From assembly GCA_035541255.1 (NCBI GenBank), contig DATKNR010000198.1:1-6087 (forward strand): 6,087 nt of DNA, written 5' to 3'. Under the pieces are notes generated by a model. It had not been told where the DNA came from. It ran no database searches and was given only the letters and a program-made list of their open reading frames with translations. A program made the position numbers and the translations under genes. This DNA is from JOPF136 sp035541255 (lineage in GTDB: Bacteria > Acidobacteriota > Terriglobia > Acidiferrales > UBA7541). Shown in pieces: positions 1 through 6,087 of this stretch (the stretch's first letter is position 1; every line of letters starts with the position of its first letter).

Positions 1-1976
<1,976 letters not shown>

Positions 1977-1984
1977 GAATGAAC

Positions 1985-1992
1985 TCTCCTCC
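1985..1992 (-). promoter_or_regulatory. Ribosome binding site of the radical SAM gene
   Basis: The minus strand reads GGAGGAGA, then 8 bases, then ATG at 1976. It is a near-perfect Shine-Dalgarno sequence at good spacing and it decides the start. It is also the only strong one in the window: the other genes have weak sites or none visible. Confidence 0.85.
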
Positions 1993-2008
1993 GAATCTCT
2001 CTCGACGG

Positions 2009-2027
2009 ACGCCCGCCCTCCGGGCGT
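2009..2027 (-). other. Hairpin in the leader of the radical SAM gene
   Basis: This is a perfect inverted repeat: ACGCCCG, a 5-base loop, CGGGCGT. On the minus strand it is not followed by a T run (the next bases are CCGTCGAG), so it does not look like a Rho-independent terminator. It would sit in the untranslated leader, 16 bases upstream of the Shine-Dalgarno sequence. It could stabilise the mRNA or modulate translation. It could also be chance in GC-rich DNA. Confidence 0.35.
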
Positions 2028-2204
2028 TTCCTGGAGTGGTGACTTCCCCCTGCGTCACACCCCAACTCACACGAACACTTACACTTACCCCTCCGCAACA
2101 GGGTGCCCGCAATCCGCCCCCGCGTCCACTACGATTGGCTAAACGGTTTCCAACTGGGGTCGAAAGGGGAATTGGGAGAGCTAAACGGGAGGGGCTTCCC
2201 AGGG

Positions 2205-3347
2205 CTAATCGTTCAGAATCGGCTCCAGGGAGGCTATGGCAAAATGAGCCACCCGCCGTGCGCCCTCATCCAACTGGAGCCAGCGGACCACGCAGTGCGT
2301 TTCCAGGTACTTCACCGCCTGCGATTCGCTGATTTCCAGGTGCTCGGCCAGCCGGCTGCGCAGTGAGGGGCTCTGCTCACGGCCTCTGCTCCGCGAGCCC
2401 CGGTCGGAGCGGGTCATCCGCCCTATCTCGATCCGCAGGGTGTCGCAGGCGCAGATGTGGTAATGGGTCGTGAGGTCGGAGTCGGAGAGCAGCAGCACCC
2501 CGGGTCCCGCGGGCGCTAGATCCGAATCCGTCACTTTTTGCGGCGGGCAGGCCAACAGCCGTCGCACCTGCATCTCGAGTCTCGCCACGCGCGAAGCCAG
2601 TCCCGGGTCGCCCGCCCGCGTGCGCAGTTCCTCCGCGCGTGCCCCCACCCAGCCGCTCTCCTGCTCGGAGCCCGTCATGGGCGCGGATGAGGGAGGAGTA
2701 CGTGGCCGGGGTGCCGGCGCGGGCGCTTCCTCGGCGGTAGCTGTAGGGGTCACTGGCGGCGTAGCCCCAGCCTGCCCCCCACGACGGTGCCGGCGGCCTC
2801 CACGACGACCACGGCGGCGCCGTTTTCCGCCCGGCTGCGATTCGCCCTGTGCGGTCTGCGGCGCGGCCTCGGCGGCATTCCCAGCCTCGATCTCGATTTC
2901 CTCGGCGGCCGCAGGCTCTTCCGGTTCGGTTTCAGATGTTTCCCTGGCGCCCCCGCCCGACTCGGACGGGTGAAACAACCGGTCCGGCAGCGACGCCCAG
3001 TGGTGCGGCGTGGGGATCGCGGAAGGCGCGCGGCCCTCCGGTTCCGGTTCCTGGTCCTGCGCTTCTTCGGCCGCCGGGACTTCCGAGGGCTCGGGCGCAG
3101 TTCCGCCCAGCCGCTGAATTGCTTCGGCGGCCTTCGTGCGCCATTCATCGCGGCGGAAACGCTCGTGCGCCTTGCGATACCACTCGAGTGCTTCGCCTTC
3201 GCGCTGCGCCGCCTCGTGCACCTTCGCCAGTTCGAAGGCCACCATGCCGTCGTGCGTCTTCAGGAAAAGTTGTTCGAGTTTCGCGGGAGCGTCCGCCCCG
3301 GTGCGCGCTTTGCGGATGCGCGCTTGTACCTGCTTCCAATTTCCCAC
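2205..3347 (-). CDS. Conserved-looking protein of unknown function: TPR-like N-terminus, Arg-rich basic patch, HTH-like C-terminus
   Basis: 380 residues from a GTG start. Residues 1-85 are helical and charged and resemble TPR-type repeats (AFELAKVHEAAQREGEALEWYRKA-like pattern around 37-60). Residues 86-240 are low complexity, rich in Pro, Glu and Ala, and broken by a strongly basic patch at 175-190 (KRRRRGRRGGRRHRRGG) like those of RNA-binding proteins such as the RNase E arm. Residues 245-268 may form a short coiled coil. Residues 283-312 (LLLSDSDLTTHYHICACDTLRIEIG) and 328-378 look globular; 329-357 could be a winged or plain helix-turn-helix. There is no signal peptide or membrane segment, so it is probably cytoplasmic. 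The ends look like the conserved parts and the middle like a disordered linker. I recall similar acidobacterial proteins but no assigned function. Nucleic-acid binding is inference. No Shine-Dalgarno sequence is visible before the GTG. Met35 is a possible but less likely start, because it would cut into the N-terminal helices. Confidence 0.8.
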   Translation of the reverse strand: MGNWKQVQARIRKARTGADAPAKLEQLFLKTHDGMVAFELAKVHEAAQREGEALEWYRKAHERFRRDEWRTKAAEAIQRLGGTAPEPSEVPAAEEAQDQEPEPEGRAPSAIPTPHHWASLPDRLFHPSESGGGARETSETEPEEPAAAEEIEIEAGNAAEAAPQTAQGESQPGGKRRRRGRRGGRRHRRGGQAGATPPVTPTATAEEAPAPAPRPRTPPSSAPMTGSEQESGWVGARAEELRTRAGDPGLASRVARLEMQVRRLLACPPQKVTDSDLAPAGPGVLLLSDSDLTTHYHICACDTLRIEIGRMTRSDRGSRSRGREQSPSLRSRLAEHLEISESQAVKYLETHCVVRWLQLDEGARRVAHFAIASLEPILND

Positions 3348-3445
3348 GGATGCGCATTCTAGCAGGCATTCGGCCCGGACCGCCAGCGCGCAGGATGGCC
3401 GGCCAGGGAACGGCCATATTCCGGGCCCCTGCCCGGCGCGATATC
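3348..3445. promoter_or_regulatory. Divergent promoter region between the Arg-rich protein gene and the permease gene
   Basis: These 98 bases lie between divergent starts. Seen: a direct repeat GCATTC at 3354-3359 and 3366-3371 (12-base period); on the minus strand TAGAAT (3361 to 3356), a 5/6 match to a -10 box 8 bases before the GTG at 3347; a 10-bp palindrome TGGCCGGCCA at 3396-3405; on the plus strand CATATT at 3415-3420 as a weak -10 candidate; and a 6-bp hairpin at 3421-3436. No good -35 box is visible in either direction. The presence of promoters follows from the gene layout; their exact places are guesses. Confidence 0.45.
3421..3436 (+). other. Hairpin just upstream of the permease start
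   Basis: CCGGGC, loop CCCT, GCCCGG: a perfect 6-bp GC-only stem ending 9 bases before the ATG at 3446, where a Shine-Dalgarno sequence would be expected. No Shine-Dalgarno sequence is visible. It may limit translation, or the true start may differ (GTG at 3473 or ATG at 3395). Confidence 0.35.
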
Positions 3446-4693
3446 ATGCCCGTGCGCAACCGCGCTATCCCCGTGTCTCCCATCACCCAATTTGCCGCCT
3501 ACGGGATCTTTCTGGCCAGCTACGTGGTCTTTGCCATCGGCAAATTCCCGGGCACAAAAATCGATCGGCCCGGAATGGCCATCATTGGCGCGGTGCTGAT
3601 GTTTGTAATCCGTTCCCTGGGGCCCGGGGAGGCGGTGGACTCCATCGATTTTCCCACGCTCGTGCTTCTTTTCTCCATGATGGTGCTGGTAGGCAGCCTG
3701 CACCTGGCCGGCTTTTTCGACTGGGTCACGGAGCTCGCCGTCTCGCGGCTCAAACCGCACCACCTGCTCCCCACCGTCATTTTTCTCACCGGGGCGCTCT
3801 CTGCGTTTTTCGTGAACGACATCATTTGCCTTGTCATGGTTCCCTTTGTGCTTGTAGCCACCCGGCGCATGGGCGTTCGCCCGGTGCCCTATCTGCTCGC
3901 CGTCGCCACCGCTTCCAACATCGGCAGCGTGGCCAGCATCACCGGCAACCCGCAGAACATGCTGATCGGCTCGTTTTCCCGTATTCCCTATCGTGATTTT
4001 CTGTGGCATCTCGGCCCGGTGGCACTCGTCGGCTTGCTGGTGGACTGGCTCGTGCTCTGGATCGTGTGCGCCCGTGCCGGACGGCGCGATCCGTCAACCG
4101 ATGTCGCCCCCGCAGTGCACGTGGAAGCTGGAAGGTTGCTGAAGCCCGGCCTTGTCATCGCCGCCGTCATGGCGGGTTTCCTCGCGGGACTTTCTCCCGC
4201 GCTCGTCGCCGCCGTGGGCGCGGCCATGATGCTCATCACGCGTACGCGCGAGCCGCGCGAAATTTACGACCAGGTGGATTGGGGAATCTTGGTGTTTTTC
4301 GTTGGGCTGTTCGTTATCGTCGGCGGCGCCGAGCACGCCGGATTGATGGACCGCCTCCGCTTCGTGACGCGCCAGGCAAGCCTCGAACAGCCCGCAGTAT
4401 TCACCGTCGTGGTCGCCGGCCTTTCCAACATCGTGAGCAACGTCCCCGCGGTCATGCTGCTGAAGTCGCTCGTGCCGCACTTTGCGAATGCGCACCGCGG
4501 CTGGCTGCTGCTGGCCATGGCGAGCACCCTGGCCGGGAACCTGACCATCACCGGTTCGGTGGCCAACATCATCGTGGTCGAGCGGGCGCGCGGCGAGGCG
4601 GATGTGACGTTCTGGGAGTATTTCCGCGCTGGATTCCCCGTCACCCTGCTCACTCTGGCGTTCGGATGGTTCTGGCTCTCCTGGGTCGGGTAG
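3446..4693 (+). CDS. IT-superfamily membrane permease (SLC13 / ArsB / NhaD-like anion or ion transporter)
   Basis: 415 residues, very hydrophobic, with about ten to eleven membrane segments (roughly 14-33, 42-58, 70-93, 108-137, 145-165, 184-209, 232-266 as a pair, 278-298, 317-342, 354-378, 397-414). Two matching halves show the family's internal repeat: ITGNPQN at 165-171 pairs with ITGSVAN at 368-374, and the preceding FFVNDIICLVMVP (121-133) pairs with NIVSNVPAVMLL (328-339). In this fold these re-entrant hairpins form the substrate site. Length and layout fit a complete inner-membrane transporter. The substrate cannot be read from sequence: citrate/dicarboxylate, arsenite and Na+/H+ exchangers all belong here. 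The open frame extends upstream to 2849, but that part is Arg/Pro-rich shadow of the opposite gene. ATG at 3446 is the first start compatible with an intergenic promoter; ATG 3395 and GTG 3473 are alternatives. It ends 4 bases before queG. Confidence 0.85.
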   Translation: MPVRNRAIPVSPITQFAAYGIFLASYVVFAIGKFPGTKIDRPGMAIIGAVLMFVIRSLGPGEAVDSIDFPTLVLLFSMMVLVGSLHLAGFFDWVTELAVSRLKPHHLLPTVIFLTGALSAFFVNDIICLVMVPFVLVATRRMGVRPVPYLLAVATASNIGSVASITGNPQNMLIGSFSRIPYRDFLWHLGPVALVGLLVDWLVLWIVCARAGRRDPSTDVAPAVHVEAGRLLKPGLVIAAVMAGFLAGLSPALVAAVGAAMMLITRTREPREIYDQVDWGILVFFVGLFVIVGGAEHAGLMDRLRFVTRQASLEQPAVFTVVVAGLSNIVSNVPAVMLLKSLVPHFANAHRGWLLLAMASTLAGNLTITGSVANIIVVERARGEADVTFWEYFRAGFPVTLLTLAFGWFWLSWVG

Positions 4694-4697
4694 CCGC

Positions 4698-5792
4698 ATG
4701 CACGGTTCTCGTCAGACGGAATGGGTGATTGGCCGGGCTCTTTCGCTCGGCTTCTCCCTCTGCGGAGTCGCGCCCGCCGAAAAATTCCCCGAACTCGAGC
4801 GAATGCCCGAGTGGCTTTCCCGCGGTTACGCCGGCCAGATGCGATATCTCGAGGACCCGCGGCGGGAATCGCCCGGCCGCGTCCTCGAAGATGCGCGCAG
4901 CATCGTCGTGTGCGCGCTCAACTACGGCACCGGCAGTCCGTACACGGCGCAGGCGCTTGCCGCTTCTTCCGCGGACATGCCTCGCGGATGGATATCACGC
5001 TACGCCTGGGGCGAGGACTATCACCGCGTCTTGGGCGAAAAGCTCGAAAACCTGATCACCGCCATGCGGGGCGAGTTTTCCGATCCGTTTGCCGCGCGCG
5101 CCTATGTGGACACCGGCCCCATCGTCGAACGTGTGGCGGCAAAACACGCAGGCCTCGGCTGGCTCGCAAAAAACACCTGCCTGATTCACCCTGAGCTGGG
5201 TTCGTGGTTGTTTCTCGGTGTGATTATCACCACGCTCGACCTCGCGCCCAGTCTCCCGCCCGGCCAGCCGCCGCAACCGGATTTGTGCGGCCAGTGCACG
5301 CTCTGCATTGACGCCTGCCCGACCTCCGCGCTCGTTGAACCCTACATGCTCGATGCGCGCCGCTGCATTTCCTATCTCACCATCGAGCATCGCGGCAGCC
5401 TTCAGGAGGAACTCCGCCCGGCGATCGGTGCGCACGTGTTCGGCTGCGATATCTGCCAGGATGTGTGCCCCTACAACCGCAAAGCGCCAATCCCGTCGTT
5501 CCCGGAATTTGAGCCGCGCCGGGCGGAACTGTTTGCGCCCTCGCTCGAATGGCTGGTCTCTCTCTCCGAGCGCGAGTATCAGGAAATGTTCCGCGGCAGC
5601 GCCATGAAGCGCGCCAAGTATCAGGGGCTGGTGCGCAATGCCTGCGTCGCCCTCGGCAATGCCGCCCCGCGGCTCGCTCCGCCCGCGCGCGAGCGCGTCC
5701 GCGCGCTCCTCGCGCGCCTCAGCGCCTCCGCCGATTCCGTCATCGCCGAGCACGCCGCCTGGGCCCTAACCCATGTGGAAGAGGGGTGCTAA
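4698..5792 (+). CDS. queG: Epoxyqueuosine reductase QueG
   Basis: QueG uses cobalamin and two [4Fe-4S] clusters to reduce epoxyqueuosine to queuosine at the wobble base (position 34) of tRNAs for Tyr, His, Asp and Asn, the last step of the pathway. It acts in the cytoplasm. Seen: an N-terminal catalytic/cobalamin domain with the conserved RAYVDTGPIVER stretch (134-145), whose Asp138 fits the family's general acid; GLGWLAKNT (152-160); a ferredoxin-type cluster motif C197-x2-C200-x2-C203-x3-C207-P; conserved RRCISYLTIE with C223; a second cysteine set C250, C253, C257 (FGCDICQDVCPYN); and a helical C-terminus (about 300-360) like the HEAT-type tail of QueG. At 364 residues it has normal length and no key residue is missing. 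The start lies 4 bases after the permease stop, with only a weak GGGTAG-like ribosome site inside the permease 3' end, so translational coupling is likely. The other queuosine genes are not in the window. Confidence 0.96.
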   Translation: MHGSRQTEWVIGRALSLGFSLCGVAPAEKFPELERMPEWLSRGYAGQMRYLEDPRRESPGRVLEDARSIVVCALNYGTGSPYTAQALAASSADMPRGWISRYAWGEDYHRVLGEKLENLITAMRGEFSDPFAARAYVDTGPIVERVAAKHAGLGWLAKNTCLIHPELGSWLFLGVIITTLDLAPSLPPGQPPQPDLCGQCTLCIDACPTSALVEPYMLDARRCISYLTIEHRGSLQEELRPAIGAHVFGCDICQDVCPYNRKAPIPSFPEFEPRRAELFAPSLEWLVSLSEREYQEMFRGSAMKRAKYQGLVRNACVALGNAAPRLAPPARERVRALLARLSASADSVIAEHAAWALTHVEEGC

Positions 5793-5813
5793 GGTAGTCG
5801 TCTAGGGTTATAG

Positions 5814-5820
5814 GTGAGGG
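5814..5820 (+). promoter_or_regulatory. Probable ribosome binding site of the secreted-protein gene
   Basis: GTGAGGG lies 9 bases before the ATG at 5830. It is a moderate Shine-Dalgarno match and supports that start. The 37-base gap after queG shows no clear terminator or promoter. Confidence 0.5.
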
Positions 5821-5829
5821 GCGCGTTTC

Positions 5830-6087
5830 ATGAAGACTCCCATTTCCCGTGCATTCGTTGGCTTGGCGTTTCTCCTCCTAGCGTCCCCGTGTTGCCTGTG
5901 GGCCCAAACGCGCGATTGCGAACCTCGGGACGTTTCGGCCATGCTGCGCGCGGAGAGCCGCGTCTACTCCGACGCGAAATCACTCGAACAATTTCTCAAT
6001 CAGCATGGCATCAAAGTGAATTGTGTCCTGGAGTCGAAAATGCAGTCTTTTTTCCAGGGCCAGGAGGGCGCGGCCTTTTACAGAACG
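5830..6087 (+). CDS. Small secreted protein of unknown function, 3' end outside window
   Basis: The frame is open from ATG at 5830 to the right edge (86 codons). It begins with a clear signal peptide: basic start (MKTPISR), hydrophobic core (AFVGLAFLLLA, 8-18) and a likely signal peptidase I cut after LWA (residue 25). C21/C22 sit near a lipobox-like place, but the preceding ASP does not fit a lipobox, so a lipoprotein is less likely. The mature part has two cysteines (C30 and C65) that could form a disulfide in the periplasm, and a soluble helical look (SLEQFLNQHGIKV, 51-63). I do not recognise a family. It is in the same direction as queG, 37 bases downstream, so it may be co-transcribed, but no functional link is apparent. 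Confidence 0.75.
   Translation, partial: MKTPISRAFVGLAFLLLASPCCLWAQTRDCEPRDVSAMLRAESRVYSDAKSLEQFLNQHGIKVNCVLESKMQSFFQGQEGAAFYRT

Larger units (their letters stand above)
1977..2204 (-). other. Intergenic leader/promoter region of the radical SAM gene
   Basis: These 228 bases hold no convincing gene. The stretch separates the stop of the Arg-rich protein gene (2205-2207) from the radical SAM start, which suggests that the radical SAM gene has its own promoter here. I could not identify a convincing -35/-10 pair on the minus strand. Seen on that strand: a C-poor, G-run-rich stretch (G runs opposite 2117-2121, 2106-2108, 2088-2091, 2060-2063 and 2046-2050), a tandem TAAGTG TAAGTG within 2075-2087, and a perfect 7-bp hairpin at 2009-2027. 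No clear Rho-independent terminator for the upstream gene is visible. Confidence 0.5.

Noticed and set aside
2046..2121. G-quadruplex in the radical SAM leader
   Set aside because: The loops between G runs are too long (up to about 24 bases) for a canonical quadruplex. I kept it only as a composition note.
2187..2200. Possible terminator after the Arg-rich protein gene
   Set aside because: The GGGAG/TTCCC stem is only 5 bp including a wobble pair, and there is no T run on the minus strand.
2849..3445. A 199-residue N-terminal extension of the permease frame
   Set aside because: It is Arg/Pro-rich, has no transporter character and lies opposite the Arg-rich protein gene, so it is a GC-rich shadow frame. 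The hydrophobic protein begins after 3446.
3359..4699. Minus-strand open frames opposite the permease gene
   Set aside because: They are His/Gly/Asp-rich shadow sequence without motifs, while the opposite strand encodes a coherent membrane protein.
5767..5810. Inverted repeat TAACCC...GGGTTA as a terminator after queG
   Set aside because: The stem is only 6 bp with a loop of 32 bases, and no T run follows.
5890..5895. Lipoprotein reading of the secreted protein (C21/C22)
   Set aside because: The residues before the cysteine (ASP) do not fit a lipobox. The signal peptidase I site after LWA fits better.

Overview
The window is GC-rich and gene-dense and looks like ordinary bacterial chromosome. 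From remembered resemblance of several proteins (the radical SAM enzyme, the Arg-rich hypothetical protein and the small secreted protein) I suspect Acidobacteriota. This is inference from family feel, not a database result. I see no rRNA, tRNA, CRISPR array, insertion sequence, phage gene or origin.

Layout. Two genes run leftward. At 1-1976 (minus) is a large radical SAM enzyme that runs off the left edge. It reads open over the whole stretch, with a strong ribosome binding site and an N-terminal CxxC...CPxHG module, a CxxxCxxC radical SAM core and further C-terminal cysteines. That set matches the COG1964 / MJ0619 (tetraether synthase-like) family. Upstream of it, after a 228-base gap, 2205-3347 (minus) encodes a 380-residue protein of unknown function. 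It has a TPR-like N-terminus, a long low-complexity middle with an Arg/Gly-rich basic patch, and a helix-turn-helix-like C-terminus.

A 98-base divergent region (3348-3445) separates these from a rightward cluster: an IT-superfamily (SLC13/ArsB/NhaD-like) permease at 3446-4693, epoxyqueuosine reductase QueG at 4698-5792 (4 bases after the permease), and the start of a small secreted protein at 5830, cut by the right edge. The tight spacing suggests one transcript for permease, queG and possibly the third gene. Only queG has a well-defined biochemical role: the last step of queuosine synthesis on tRNA.

The most interesting element is the radical SAM gene. In archaea this family contains the enzyme that joins lipid tails by C-C coupling between unactivated carbons. 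If the host is an acidobacterium, a group known for membrane-spanning iso-diabolic acid lipids, this protein is a reasonable candidate for a lipid-coupling enzyme, though nothing in the neighbourhood proves it. The Arg-rich protein is a second, lower-grade target, with a possible near-leaderless GTG start.
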